DNA of 22,320 nucleotides, from contig JBFXHX010000052.1 in NCBI GenBank assembly GCA_050176585.1, forward strand, positions 1 through 22,320. Direction: 5' to 3'. Under the pieces are notes generated by a model that did not search any database, was not told the origin of the DNA, and saw only the letters and a program-made list of their open reading frames with translations. Source of the DNA: CAYYWP01 sp050176585. GTDB lineage: Bacteria; Desulfobacterota; Binatia; HRBIN30; CADEER01. Positions 6,645-15,641 of the stretch are shown here, one piece after another. The number at the start of each line of letters is the position of its first letter. The stretch's first letter is position 1. Position numbers and translations under genes: made by a program.

Positions 6645-8303
6645 TCAGTGGAAGAAGTCCTCATCGCCGATCAAGGGCAGCGCGCGCTGCATGATGGGAT
6701 CGGCGGCAAAGCGCCGCTGCAGCGCGTGATCAGTGAGGTGATTCACCAAGGAGAGGAACAGCATCGACTGATCGAGCGCGAGGTATTTGTAGGCGACCGC
6801 ACCGGTGTACGGGTCCACGGCGTCGTACAGCCCGTACTCGCCATAGACGGGGTAGCGGGCGGCCAGCTTCTGCAGGTTCCGAATTGCCGCCTTCGGAATG
6901 AGCGGCACGGCGAGGGCCGCGGCATGCGGTGTCACCGGTCCGGAGGGATAGCCGCGAGATCCGAGCGCCTTCACCCCGTATTCCCCGTACTGCTCCCCGT
7001 CCGGGCGCGCGCTCGGCGAGAACCCCCACACCGGTAGTCGGAGCTCGCGCATCGCGAAGCGCCGCTGCCCGAGCGCGTGCATCAGACCGTTGCGGCCAAG
7101 GCTGCGCGGAGCGGCCTCCAGCTCGTCGATCAGCAGCGTGGGCATCAACGCCTCGAACATGCTGCCGCCCCACGACGGGACATAGCGAAGACTTCCCCAG
7201 CGGTAATGGCCCGCGGTCACCAGGTGCCCGCGCACCTCGACCGTGCGCACATCGACGGGCGCGCGTGACTGCCAGCGGCATTCGGCGGGAAAGGTGCGCA
7301 CCATGTTGAACCACGCCGCCTCCGGTACGTCGCCCTTGCCGATGGCCAGCAGCGTGCCCAGGCGCGCTTCCGTATACAGTACGCCGTAGTGATAGCGCGA
7401 CCGCGCGCGCGGATCGACGTAATAGCCGTGCGACATCAGCCCTGCGACGGCATCGTACATGACCCCGAAATTGCTCTGTGCGATCAACGCGGAACAGTGC
7501 TCATACAGCTCTGGAAAGGTCATGCGGACGAGCATGAGTCCGGCGGTGAGCCAGGAGGAGTCGACGAACGATAGAAAGTGGCTGGTGCGCTCGAGCGAGG
7601 TGGTATCGTAGTAGTTGAAGAAGAAGCCCGCGTCCGTCTCGAGCTCGCCGAGCGTGGCGAGCACGCGTTCGATGCGGCGCAACGCCTCCGTGCGGTCGAG
7701 CAGTCCGAGCTCCAGCGCGCCGACAGTCGCGGCGAGATGGAGGCCGATGTTGGTGACGTTGGTGTAATCGGCGATGCGCGCCGCGGTGGGGGCGCCTCCG
7801 CGCAGGCCCGCGCTGAACGCGATGGTATCGAGCGGTAAACCGTTGGCGCGATCCGTGAGGTCGGCGAGCCCGCGCCACGTGTCTCGCGCCAGCCGTTCCG
7901 CGAAGGCACGGGGCCCGCGCGGCAGCGCGCGGGCATCGGTCAGCAAGTGTGCGGGCCACCCGGCGAGCCGCGCGCGGAGCGCGGTTTGCGCCTGTCGACC
8001 CGGACCGAGGGCGTGCTCCCAGGAGCGCTTCTTGGGCGTCAGAACGGGGGGCCGTTCGAGGCGCGCCAGCATCCACGAATCGAGCGAGACGATCCGATCG
8101 GTGTCGCACCCGGGATCGATCACCGAGCCGCCGAGGCTCGGCAGCGCCGGCGGTGGGGACTTCAGCAGGTTGGCGGATATGGTGACCAGCAACGCCAATG
8201 CGCCGGCAGTTAACGCAACGAAAAACGCGCCGAGGGCAGTGTGCGCCGGGCTGCGCCGCTGGCGATCTCTGGCGCCCGCCGGCCGCTCGTCCGAGGCAGT
8301 CAC
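6645..8303 (-). CDS. Membrane-anchored glucoamylase/GH144-like (alpha/alpha)6-barrel protein in opg operon
   Basis: Probable glycan-active periplasmic protein. One transmembrane helix (about residues 21-47) precedes a periplasmic region. From about residue 180 it follows the pattern of the 'putative glucoamylase' fold seen in endo-beta-1,2-glucanases (GH144) and in cyclic beta-1,2-glucan synthase NdvB: 'TNVTNIGLHL', 'GFFFNYYDTTSLE', 'VDSSWLTAGL', 'SWGGSMFEALMP' (377-388), 'VTPHAAALA', 'YGEYGLYDAVDP', and the closing 'ALDQSMLFLSLVN'. OPG backbones contain beta-1,2-linked glucose, so a trimming or remodelling role fits, but substrate is inferred from context. The GTG at 8303 comes 11 bases after the opgH stop; an alternative GTG at 8363 in the same frame would overlap opgH by 49 bases and add an Arg-rich 20 residues. 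Confidence 0.86.
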   Translation of the reverse strand: MTASDERPAGARDRQRRSPAHTALGAFFVALTAGALALLVTISANLLKSPPPALPSLGGSVIDPGCDTDRIVSLDSWMLARLERPPVLTPKKRSWEHALGPGRQAQTALRARLAGWPAHLLTDARALPRGPRAFAERLARDTWRGLADLTDRANGLPLDTIAFSAGLRGGAPTAARIADYTNVTNIGLHLAATVGALELGLLDRTEALRRIERVLATLGELETDAGFFFNYYDTTSLERTSHFLSFVDSSWLTAGLMLVRMTFPELYEHCSALIAQSNFGVMYDAVAGLMSHGYYVDPRARSRYHYGVLYTEARLGTLLAIGKGDVPEAAWFNMVRTFPAECRWQSRAPVDVRTVEVRGHLVTAGHYRWGSLRYVPSWGGSMFEALMPTLLIDELEAAPRSLGRNGLMHALGQRRFAMRELRLPVWGFSPSARPDGEQYGEYGVKALGSRGYPSGPVTPHAAALAVPLIPKAAIRNLQKLAARYPVYGEYGLYDAVDPYTGAVAYKYLALDQSMLFLSLVNHLTDHALQRRFAADPIMQRALPLIGDEDFFH

Positions 8304-8314
8304 CGGCGGCGGAG

Positions 8315-10906
8315 CTAGATCCCGTCGGCGCGCTGGTCGGAGCGCCGGCGCACGGCGGCCCACACCGCTTCGTGCAAGCGCTCTACCAGTGAGGGGTCAT
8401 TGAACAGTGCGCGGCGCTCCCGCGCGCTCAGCGAGTTGGCATGCTCGTGCACGGCGCGCTCGAGCAATTGCGCGCGCGTGGCGGCCACTCTGGGGCCGAC
8501 GGTTCGCACGCGGCCGAGGAGAGCCCGATGCAGCGCATTCAACAGCGGATCGGTGGCGGCGTCCGATGCCCCATCGCCTGGCGCGGGCGAAGCCGTGGCG
8601 AGTTGCTCGTCGAGCACGCGCAGCACCGGCGGCGGCGAGCTCTCCTCCGGGATGAGGAAGAGCCGCCAGCGCCGCGCGCGATCGCCGAGGCCTACGCGAC
8701 TCGCCCACACCGACATCGGGATCGAGAGGATCAGGGCGCCGATGATCGGCGTCACCCACCAGAAGTAGTCCGGATTGAGCCAGTAGAGCGCGCCACCCCA
8801 GGCGCTGGCCACGATGGTATCGAACCCGTGGTGGCGAATCGCCTCACGCCAACTGGTCTCGGCGTCCTCTCGCCCCTGGGATCGCCACGTGACCGTGCGG
8901 CCGAGAAGGTTTTGCAGCACGAAGCGGCTATGGAAGGTCATGCGAATGGGAGCGAGGAGGCTGGAGAAGAGGATTTCGAGCAACACGCTCGAGGTCAGGT
9001 GAACCGCTCCGCCGTGGGCGCGCGCGTGGCGGTTGCGAAACACGATCAAGACGATGCTCAACAGCTTGGGCAAGAACAGGATCACACCCGTGATCGCGAG
9101 GAGTGCCAGGGCCCAATCCGGCCGCCAGATCGGCCATTCGGGAAACAGACTTGGGCCGTGCGGGAAGTAGTCCGGCTCGCGCAGCGCATCGAGTATGGCC
9201 GCGACCGTGCTGAGCGCCAGGAAGCAGAGCCAGAGGAGAGCGGAGACGTAGGACAGCACGCCGTTCACGAACAGCGCCCGATGCGCACCGAAGAGGCCTT
9301 CGGTGAACAGCAAGCGCAGGTGCTGGAGGTTGCCCTGGCACCAGCGCCGATCGCGCTTCATCTCTTCGAGCAATGTGGAGGGCACCTCCTCGTAGCTGCC
9401 CTCCAGGTCGTACGCGAGCCAGATCGTCCACCCGGCTCGTCCCATGAGCGCGGCTTCGACGAAGTCGTGGCTCAAGATCTCGCCGCCGAGCGGCGGCTTG
9501 CCGGGCAGCTTCGGCAACGCGCAGTGCTGCATGAACGGCGCGATCCGAATGATGGTGTTGTGGCCCCAGTATTGCCCATCGCCGAGCTGCCAGAAATGCA
9601 GACCCGCGGCGAACATCGGCCCGTGCACTCGGCTCGAGAACTGTTGCACGCGCGCGAACAGCGAGCGGCGATTCACCGCCGTCGGCGCCGTCTGAATCAT
9701 GCCGACGTCGGAGCGCGACTCCATCAGATGCACGAGGCGCACGAGCGTGTGTCCGGCCATGATGCTGTCGGCATCCAGCATGATCATGTAGCGGTACTGG
9801 CTGCCCCAGCGCCGGCAGAAATCGGCCACGTTGCCGCTCTTGCGGCGGATGCGGACGCGGCGCCGGCGGTAGAAGATGCGGCCGAAACCTCCGACCTCCT
9901 GACACCAGGCCGCCCATGCCGCTTCCTCGGCGACCGCCGTGTCGGGGTTGGCGCTGTCGCTCAAAACGAAGAAGTCGAAGTGTTCGAGCGCGCCCGTCTG
10001 CGCAAGTGAGTCGTGCATCGCGCGCAGGCCGGCGAACACGCGGTGCACCGGCTCTTCGCAGATCGGCATGGCGATCGCCGTGCGCCCGCCGGGCCTGAAC
10101 GGCTCGGGCACCGGCGGTAGGTTGGTGATCGCGAATCGCCGCCGCCGCCGCATGAGCGTGAAGAAGCCCATTACGGCGGTCCAAAAGCCGATGGAGATCC
10201 ACCCGAACAGCGCGCCGAAGAAGACGACGATTGCGAGCTCGATCCAGCTGCGGCCCTGTTGCGGTAAGACGCTTTGCATGAAGCCGCTCGCCACTACGGT
10301 GGGAATCAAGACCAGCACGGCCAGTAGCAGGCGGCGGTGTCGCGCGGCGCGGGTCCACGGCCAGCGGCGGCGGCGCTCGCGCAAATCGCGGTAGGTCTGC
10401 CCGGCGTCGGCCCGCGCGCGCCCGGCCCGCCACAGCCGCGCTGCGAGGCGCCGGAGGAATCGGCGCTCGATCCATTCGGGTACCATGCGCTGCCGCATGA
10501 TCCGCGGCATCGACCAGAGCCGGCCGCCGGACACCGGAAGGTCGTTCAGCTCGGCGGTCGAACGGCCCAGCGCCCGCGCAAGCCGATAGCCGAGGAACGG
10601 CTCGAGCGTGGCGCTGGCCGACGACACGGACGTGTCCCGCTCGACGACCACTTCGCGCAGCGCGCGGAGCGTTTCGCTGACGGCGTCGCCCCCGGGGGCC
10701 CACTCCGGCCGGCTGATCGCGCGTTCCACCGCCTCTGTCGCGAGCGCTTCGCGCGCGCCGTCCGCGTACTTGAGCGCGTCGAGATAGGCGAGGGCGCGTT
10801 CGAACGCCACCCGCCAATCCTGTACCAGGCGCTCCGGTGGAACGATCAGGGAATATGGGCGCTGGGGCTCTTCGCGTATGGCTGACGTGGATGCGCGTTC
10901 GCTCAT
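8315..10906 (-). CDS. opgH: OPG glucosyltransferase OpgH (MdoH)
   Basis: Inner-membrane GT2-family glucosyltransferase that polymerises glucose from UDP-glucose into the linear OPG backbone and exports it. The 863-residue protein has a long cytoplasmic N-terminal part, two transmembrane segments (about 190-213 and 222-250), the catalytic domain with 'TAIAMPICEEP' (276-286) and 'FFVLSDSANPD', the nucleotide/metal DAD (378-380), the general-base region 'SHDFVEAALMGRAGW' (479-493), and R-R-W-C-Q-G-N (520-526, the family's Q/R-x-R-W). Several more transmembrane helices follow, then a cytoplasmic tail ('LSARERRALFNDP'). The ATG overlaps the opgG stop by 4 bases (ATGA). The frame is open to 11020, but that extension lies inside opgG. 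It would work with OpgG in the periplasm. Confidence 0.96.
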   Translation of the reverse strand: MSERASTSAIREEPQRPYSLIVPPERLVQDWRVAFERALAYLDALKYADGAREALATEAVERAISRPEWAPGGDAVSETLRALREVVVERDTSVSSASATLEPFLGYRLARALGRSTAELNDLPVSGGRLWSMPRIMRQRMVPEWIERRFLRRLAARLWRAGRARADAGQTYRDLRERRRRWPWTRAARHRRLLLAVLVLIPTVVASGFMQSVLPQQGRSWIELAIVVFFGALFGWISIGFWTAVMGFFTLMRRRRRFAITNLPPVPEPFRPGGRTAIAMPICEEPVHRVFAGLRAMHDSLAQTGALEHFDFFVLSDSANPDTAVAEEAAWAAWCQEVGGFGRIFYRRRRVRIRRKSGNVADFCRRWGSQYRYMIMLDADSIMAGHTLVRLVHLMESRSDVGMIQTAPTAVNRRSLFARVQQFSSRVHGPMFAAGLHFWQLGDGQYWGHNTIIRIAPFMQHCALPKLPGKPPLGGEILSHDFVEAALMGRAGWTIWLAYDLEGSYEEVPSTLLEEMKRDRRWCQGNLQHLRLLFTEGLFGAHRALFVNGVLSYVSALLWLCFLALSTVAAILDALREPDYFPHGPSLFPEWPIWRPDWALALLAITGVILFLPKLLSIVLIVFRNRHARAHGGAVHLTSSVLLEILFSSLLAPIRMTFHSRFVLQNLLGRTVTWRSQGREDAETSWREAIRHHGFDTIVASAWGGALYWLNPDYFWWVTPIIGALILSIPMSVWASRVGLGDRARRWRLFLIPEESSPPPVLRVLDEQLATASPAPGDGASDAATDPLLNALHRALLGRVRTVGPRVAATRAQLLERAVHEHANSLSARERRALFNDPSLVERLHEAVWAAVRRRSDQRADGI

Positions 10907-12471
10907 GGCAGGACCACACTGGACCAGGTCTCGGTCAGCGAGGTGCCACCCTGGTCGAGGAACGCGCGCAGCTCGACAGGATCGCTCTTCAACGGTCGAA
11001 TCTGGAAGGTCAGCCGCCAACCGCCGGTCACGGGATTCTTGACCACCTGCTGGTCGAGTAACGTTGCGCTATCTTCGCCTGAAGCGACCGTCACCACGCC
11101 GCGCAGCACGGTATCGGCGGGTAGCGAATCGAGCTTCTTCCCGGCGAAATCGATGACGAATCGATACGCATTGTCCACCGTGCCGCGATCCCGCCGCGTG
11201 GCGACGACCCGTCCACTGGGCGAGAACGATGTCGTGTCCGCATACCAGTACACCGTGTACGCGTAGCTGGCCATGGCGCCGGCCTCGGGCAGCGTGTTGG
11301 GCACCCAGAACGCGACGATGTTGTCGTTGGTGTCGGACTTAGTTGGGATCTCGACCAGCTCGATGCTGCCTTCGCCCCAGTCGCCGTGCGGCACGACCCA
11401 TGCGCTCGGCCGGCGTTCGGGCCGCGTCTCCAGGTCCTGGTAGTGGTCGAACTCGCGGTCGCGCTGGATCAGCCCGTAACCGCGCGGATGGGCCGTGCGA
11501 AAGCTGCTGATGCGGAGCGCCGGCGGGTTGTCCAGCGGCCGCCAGAGCCACTCGCCGCTGCCGAAGTTGATCAGCAGGCCGTCCGAGTCGTGCACCTCGG
11601 GACGGAAATCCTCGACCGAGCGGACGCTGTTTTCGCCGTGGTAGAACATGCTGGTGAGCGGCGCGACCCCGAGCTTGCGCACGCCGGCGCGCGGAAACAG
11701 GCGGGACTCTACTTTGACGGCGGTCTGATCCCCGGGCCGCACGATGAACTGGTATGCGCCGGTCAAGCTCGGGCTGTCGAGCAGCCCGTAGATGGTCATA
11801 TCTTTATCTCCGGGCTGCGGCGTCACCAACCAGAACTCGCGAAAATACGGAAACTCTTCACCGGAGGGCAGGGCGGTGTCGACTGCGAGGCCGCGCGCGG
11901 ACAGCCCGAAGACTTCGTTCTTGCCGATGGCGCGGAAATACGTGGCGCCCAAGTACACGATCACCTCATCGTAATAGTCGCGCTTCTTGATGGGTGCGTG
12001 CACGCGAAAGCCGGCATAGCCGAGGTTTTGCGGTACCCGGCTGGCGAAGTCGTTGCGGCCGTAATCGAACTGGTTCGGAGAAAATTGGATGGCCCGCACG
12101 CCGGTGCCGTCTACGACGTTCAGCGCCACCGGGCGGTCATAGTACAGCCCGGGGTGAAAAAACTGCACCTGAAACGGCAGCTTCTTGTTGCGCCAGAGCG
12201 CTTGCTCGGGGCGGAACCGTATGTCGCGCCACTGATCGTAGGAGATCTCGCGAAGCCACTCGGGCGCTTGCACGGGCGCCTGGTACGATTGCTTGGCGAG
12301 GTCCTTGGCGCGGTTCGTCACGTCCTCCAGGCCGAAGGCGAGCGCGGCATTCGCGGCACTGCGGGTGCAAAGTCCGAGCGCGCCGAGGAGGAGGGCGAGG
12401 CAAAAGCGGCGAAGGGTTTGCCGCCACGTGGCCCGACGGATAAGTCCCGGGACGGCCTCGGCGCGGGTCAT
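10903..12471 (-). CDS. opgG: Periplasmic glucan biosynthesis protein OpgG/OpgD family
   Basis: Secreted protein needed with OpgH to make branched OPGs. Family members share a beta-sandwich domain plus an Ig-like domain, and E. coli OpgD has been shown to act on beta-1,2-glucan (GH186). Seen here: a signal peptide of about 45 residues with basic N-region and cleavage near 'NAALA', then 'FGLEDVTNRAKDLAKQSY', 'LPFQVQFFHPGLYYDRPVALNVVDG', 'GYAGFRVHAPIKK', 'SRLFPRAGVRKLGVAPLTSMFYHGEN', 'HDSDGL' and 'EWLWRPLDNPP'. All are hallmarks of the family. At 522 residues it is normal length. Shine-Dalgarno GGAGGAG lies about 9 bases before the ATG at 12471; the frame is open to 12861, but that extension is Arg-rich and crosses the divergent promoter region. 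First gene of the opg operon. OpgG and OpgD cannot be told apart here. Confidence 0.94.
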   Translation of the reverse strand: MTRAEAVPGLIRRATWRQTLRRFCLALLLGALGLCTRSAANAALAFGLEDVTNRAKDLAKQSYQAPVQAPEWLREISYDQWRDIRFRPEQALWRNKKLPFQVQFFHPGLYYDRPVALNVVDGTGVRAIQFSPNQFDYGRNDFASRVPQNLGYAGFRVHAPIKKRDYYDEVIVYLGATYFRAIGKNEVFGLSARGLAVDTALPSGEEFPYFREFWLVTPQPGDKDMTIYGLLDSPSLTGAYQFIVRPGDQTAVKVESRLFPRAGVRKLGVAPLTSMFYHGENSVRSVEDFRPEVHDSDGLLINFGSGEWLWRPLDNPPALRISSFRTAHPRGYGLIQRDREFDHYQDLETRPERRPSAWVVPHGDWGEGSIELVEIPTKSDTNDNIVAFWVPNTLPEAGAMASYAYTVYWYADTTSFSPSGRVVATRRDRGTVDNAYRFVIDFAGKKLDSLPADTVLRGVVTVASGEDSATLLDQQVVKNPVTGGWRLTFQIRPLKSDPVELRAFLDQGGTSLTETWSSVVLP

Positions 12472-12548
12472 TCGGGCATCTCCTCCAGGTCGATTCGGGG
12501 TCAAGTGTGGTCGCGCGGCAGAGGCCCCTAACGGGCAACTCGCAGAAG
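12472..12548. promoter_or_regulatory. Divergent intergenic region between opgG and the sugar-binding protein gene
   Basis: These 77 bases must hold the start signals of both the opg operon (minus) and the importer operon (plus), unless the binding-protein gene starts at the GTG at 12507, which would shorten it to 35. The only clear element is the opgG ribosome site GGAGGAG (minus). I see no convincing -35/-10 pair on either strand, only an isolated TTGACC on the minus strand too close to the ribosome site. Confidence 0.45.
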
Positions 12549-13838
12549 ATGACAAGATCGCGATGCGCCGTCTACTCCCTTGCCACGGTAGCGTTGCTTG
12601 CGCTCGCGGCCTGTCGCGACGGCGGGCGCGAAGGCATCGAGCTGCGCTTCTGGGCATTCGGAAGGGAAGGGGAGTTGGTCCGCCAGCTGATCCCGGAGTT
12701 CGAGCGCGCCCATCCCGGCGTGAGCGTCCGCGTCCAGCAGATTCCATGGAGTGCGGCACACGAAAAACTGCTGACCGCGTACGTCGGCGGCGGTATGCCC
12801 GATCTGTTTCAGGCCGGCAGCACGTGGATACCGGAGCTCGTGGCGCTCGGCGCAGTGGCACCGCTGGATGCGCGGCTGGACGCCTCGCCCGCCACCCACC
12901 GCGATTTCTTCGAGGGGATCCTCAGCGCCAGTCAGGTCGCCGGCCGCACCTACGCCGTGCCCTGGTACGTGGACACGCGCGTGCTCTTCTACCGCCGCGA
13001 CCTCCTGCGGACATGCGGTTGGGACGCGCCACCCGCGGGCTGGGAGGAATGGCGCCGTGCGCTGGCGTGCGTGAAGAGTCGGGTCGGCCCCCGCCGGTAT
13101 GCGCTGCTGCTGCCGGTCACCGAGTGGCAAGTTCCGGTGATCTTCGCCTGGCAGCACGGCGCACGACTGCTGCGTGGCAACGCCGAATACGGCAATTTTC
13201 GTGCGGGGCCTTTTCACCAGTCTTTCATGTTCTACTTGAGCTTTTTCCGCGAGCGCCTCGCGCCCGCCGAGGCGGAAGGCCAAATTGCGAATCTGTACCA
13301 GGATTTTGCGCAAGGCTTCTTCAGCGCCTACATCACCGGGCCGTGGAACTTGGGAGAATTCAGGACGCGTCTGCCGGAGGGTCTGCAAGCGGCGTGGGAC
13401 ACCGCTCCGATGCCGGGGCTGGGCGAGAACGAGGTGGGAATATCGATCGCTGGAGGCGCGAGCTTAGCACTATTTTCCGGCTCGCCACACCCCGAGGCGG
13501 CATGGCAGCTCATCGAGTACCTGTCCGCTCCCGAGCAGCAGCTCGCGTTCTACCAGTTGAGTGGTGATCTTCCCGCTCGGCGATCCGCATGGGCCGCGGG
13601 CGGCCTGGCGGACATGCCGCGCGTCCGCGCGTTTCGGCGGCAGCTCGATCGCGTCCGAGCACCGCCCCAAATTCCAGAGTGGGAACGGATCGCCGCCAAG
13701 ATCAGCCAGTATGCCGAAGCGGCGGTGCGCGGCAACTTGGAGCCGGACGGAGCCTTGGCTGCGCTGGAACGCGACGTCGACGCGATCCTCGCGAAGCGCC
13801 GTTGGCTGCTCGCCCGCTCCGAGGGAGCCCCGTACTGA
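12549..13838 (+). CDS. ABC sugar-binding lipoprotein, family 1 (MalE/UgpB type)
   Basis: Extracytoplasmic solute-binding protein for a CUT1 carbohydrate importer. The signal peptide ends in a lipobox L-A-A-C with Cys22, so it should be a lipid-anchored protein. The mature part begins 'IELRFWAFGREGELVRQLIPEFERAHPGVSVRVQQIPWSAA' in pattern, with 'GGMPDLFQAGSTW', 'YAVPWYVDTRVLFYRRDLL' and 'ISIAGGASLALF', all typical of family 1 binding proteins. Length is 429 residues. I chose the ATG at 12549 because it gives a 22-residue lipoprotein signal; a GTG at 12507 would add 14 residues. The ligand cannot be read from sequence. Context beside OPG genes suggests a beta-glucan oligosaccharide or related sugar. 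The two permeases follow; the ATPase is on the other strand. Confidence 0.93.
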   Translation: MTRSRCAVYSLATVALLALAACRDGGREGIELRFWAFGREGELVRQLIPEFERAHPGVSVRVQQIPWSAAHEKLLTAYVGGGMPDLFQAGSTWIPELVALGAVAPLDARLDASPATHRDFFEGILSASQVAGRTYAVPWYVDTRVLFYRRDLLRTCGWDAPPAGWEEWRRALACVKSRVGPRRYALLLPVTEWQVPVIFAWQHGARLLRGNAEYGNFRAGPFHQSFMFYLSFFRERLAPAEAEGQIANLYQDFAQGFFSAYITGPWNLGEFRTRLPEGLQAAWDTAPMPGLGENEVGISIAGGASLALFSGSPHPEAAWQLIEYLSAPEQQLAFYQLSGDLPARRSAWAAGGLADMPRVRAFRRQLDRVRAPPQIPEWERIAAKISQYAEAAVRGNLEPDGALAALERDVDAILAKRRWLLARSEGAPY

Positions 13839-13927
13839 TGGCCCGATCCGGTGGGGTCGCCCGACGGCACGGACCGGGTCGCGAGGATCCTGGCACCGCG
13901 GCCGCCCCCGCGAAAATCGGCACATGA
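13838..13927 (+). CDS. Possible 29-codon coupling ORF between binding protein and permease
   Basis: Its ATG overlaps the binding-protein stop by one base (TGATG) and its TGA overlaps the first permease's ATG by four bases (ATGA). The 29-residue peptide is rich in Arg, Gly and Ala and resembles nothing I know. The permease has no visible Shine-Dalgarno, so ribosomes finishing this ORF could re-initiate on the permease. It may equally be a chance open frame. Confidence 0.25.
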   Translation: MARSGGVARRHGPGREDPGTAAAPAKIGT

Positions 13928-14823
13928 GCCGCGATGCGGAAGCCCGGCGCGCGCGCGCCGGTATCCTGTTCGTCACCCCGGCGCTGGCACTCATCGGCGT
14001 GTTCTTTCTTCTGCCGGTGGCGGCGTCGCTGTTGCTCAGCGCGACGGATTTCGACCTCTACGCGGTAGCTGACGTCTCACGCCTGAGGCTGGTCGGTCTG
14101 GGCAATTACGCCGCCCTGGCGCAGGACCCCCTGTTCTGGACGGCCCTCGGGAACACGTTCTACTTCGTCGTCGTCGCTAGCCCGCTTTCGGTAGCTGTAT
14201 CGCTGACCGCAGCCGTGGCGGTCACTGCCGGCGGGGTGCGGCTGGCGGGTCTCCTGCGGACCCTCTTCTTTCTACCCGTAGTGACCAGCTTGGTCGCGGT
14301 GGCGGTCGTATGGCGGTACCTCTACCACCCGCGGTTTGGCTTGCTGAACGCCGCCCTCGCTACGCTCGGGATTCCGCCGCAGGATTGGCTCGGCAACCCG
14401 CACCTCGCGATGCCGGCCATCATCCTGTTGGCGGTATGGAAGAGCTTCGGTTTCAACATGGTCGTCTTTATGGCTGGGCTGCAGAGCATCCCGACTCAGC
14501 TCTACGAAGCCGCCAGCGTCGACGGCGCGGGCAAGCTGGCGCAGTTCTGGCGAGTCACGCTGCCGATGCTGAAGCCGACGTTTGCGTTCGTGATCGTCAT
14601 CAGTCTGATCGCCAATTTTCAGCTCTTCGCTGAGCCGTACGTGATGACGCGCGGCGGACCCTCGAACCACACCCTCAGCGTCGTGCTCTACATGTACGAG
14701 CAGGGCTTTCGCTGGTGGAGCCTCGGGTATGCCGCGGCGATCGCATTCGTGCTCTTCGGCGTCATCGTCGCCGTCTCGCTGCTCACGCGTTGCCTGGCGC
14801 GCGGACGGGGAGCGCAAGCATGA
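13924..14823 (+). CDS. Sugar ABC transporter permease, MalF/UgpA type
   Basis: Inner-membrane subunit of the CUT1 importer, 299 residues with about six transmembrane helices. The first helix is 'AGILFVTPALALIGVFFLLPVA'-like, and the segment 'FFLPVVTSLVAVAVVWRYLY' is characteristic of MalF/UgpA permeases. The EAA loop is seen as 'YEAASVDGAGKLAQFWRVTLP' around residues 195-215 and docks onto the ATPase. The C-terminal 'MTRGGPSNHTLSVVLYMYEQGF' is also a family hallmark. I chose the ATG at 13924 because the frame upstream is Arg-rich and lies inside the binding-protein gene. The stop overlaps the next permease by four bases. Confidence 0.94.
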   Translation: MSRDAEARRARAGILFVTPALALIGVFFLLPVAASLLLSATDFDLYAVADVSRLRLVGLGNYAALAQDPLFWTALGNTFYFVVVASPLSVAVSLTAAVAVTAGGVRLAGLLRTLFFLPVVTSLVAVAVVWRYLYHPRFGLLNAALATLGIPPQDWLGNPHLAMPAIILLAVWKSFGFNMVVFMAGLQSIPTQLYEAASVDGAGKLAQFWRVTLPMLKPTFAFVIVISLIANFQLFAEPYVMTRGGPSNHTLSVVLYMYEQGFRWWSLGYAAAIAFVLFGVIVAVSLLTRCLARGRGAQA

Positions 14824-15641
14824 GGCGCGGCGTTCTGGCCGTCGCGCTCCAGGCGGCGCTCTTCGGCATCGCAATCCTCACCGCTCTTCCACTGTGGTGG
14901 ATGCTCGCAGCATCGTTCATGGCCACTGGAGAGGCGAGCGGCGTGCCGCCACGCCTGTGGCCGAGCCACCCCACGCTGGCGCAGTACCACACATTGTTTG
15001 CCCGACTCGATCTCGCGCGCGCGGCTTTCAACAGTTTGATAGTGGCTTGCGCCGCGACGGCGGTGGCGCTGCTGCTCAACTCGATGGCTGGCTATGCGTT
15101 CGCGAAGCTCCGTTTCTCCGGGCGCGAGCGGATTTTCCGCACGCTGGTAGCCACGCTGGTGATCCCGGGCCAGATCGCCATGTTCCCGCTGTTCCTCATG
15201 CTGAAGGAGCTCGGGCTAGTGAACACGTATTGGGGAGTCATCGTCCCCAGCATGGCGAGCATATTCGGCATCTTCCTCGTGAAGCAGTACGCCGAGGGCT
15301 TGCCCGATAGCATGCTGGATGCGGCCCGCGTCGATGGCGCGAGCGAATGGCGGATCTATCGCTCCCTGGTGTTGCCGGCCTGCCGGCCGATTCTGGTGAC
15401 GCTCGGCCTCTTCACCTTCATGGGCGCATGGAACGACTTTCTGTGGCCCCTGGTGGTTTTGACGGACGGGGACCTCTACACGCTGCCGGTCGCGCTGGCC
15501 AATCTTGTCGGCGAGCATGTGCAGGATACCGAGCTGATCATGGCGGGCGCCGTGCTCACGGTGATTCCCGTCATCGTGCTCTTTCTCGCCCTGCAGCGCT
15601 TCTATATTGCCGGCATCCTGGGCAGCGGCCTGAAAGGATGA
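14820..15641 (+). CDS. Sugar ABC transporter permease, MalG/UgpE type
   Basis: Second membrane subunit of the importer, 273 residues, about six transmembrane helices. Typical MalG features are 'LPLWWMLAASFM' in the first helix, 'FNSLIVACAATAVALLLNSMAGYAFAK'-type second segment, 'VIPGQIAMFPLFLMLKELGLVNTYWGVI'-type third segment, the EAA loop 'LDAARVDGASEWRIYRSLVLP', and 'GAWNDFLWPLVVL'. Start ATG 14820 overlaps the previous stop (ATGA), with GGGGAG about 8 bases upstream. The in-frame extension to 14715 lies inside the previous gene and is not likely. Together with the upstream permease it should form a heterodimer energised by the ATPase at 5500-6636. Confidence 0.95.
   Translation: MRRGVLAVALQAALFGIAILTALPLWWMLAASFMATGEASGVPPRLWPSHPTLAQYHTLFARLDLARAAFNSLIVACAATAVALLLNSMAGYAFAKLRFSGRERIFRTLVATLVIPGQIAMFPLFLMLKELGLVNTYWGVIVPSMASIFGIFLVKQYAEGLPDSMLDAARVDGASEWRIYRSLVLPACRPILVTLGLFTFMGAWNDFLWPLVVLTDGDLYTLPVALANLVGEHVQDTELIMAGAVLTVIPVIVLFLALQRFYIAGILGSGLKG

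Noticed and set aside
8441..10009. Plus-strand open frame of 522 codons opposite opgH
   Set aside because: It mirrors the codon structure of opgH and encodes no recognisable domain.
10907..11020. N-terminal extension of opgH
   Set aside because: Lies wholly inside opgG; the ATGA overlap at 10903-10906 is the usual coupling arrangement.
11386..12531. Plus-strand open frame of 381 codons opposite opgG
   Set aside because: Shadow of opgG in a GC-rich region; no motif, and it runs across the divergent control region.
12472..12861. N-terminal extension of opgG by 130 codons
   Set aside because: Arg/Ser-rich with no homology-like pattern, overlaps the binding-protein gene; the ATG at 12471 has a strong ribosome site and signal peptide.
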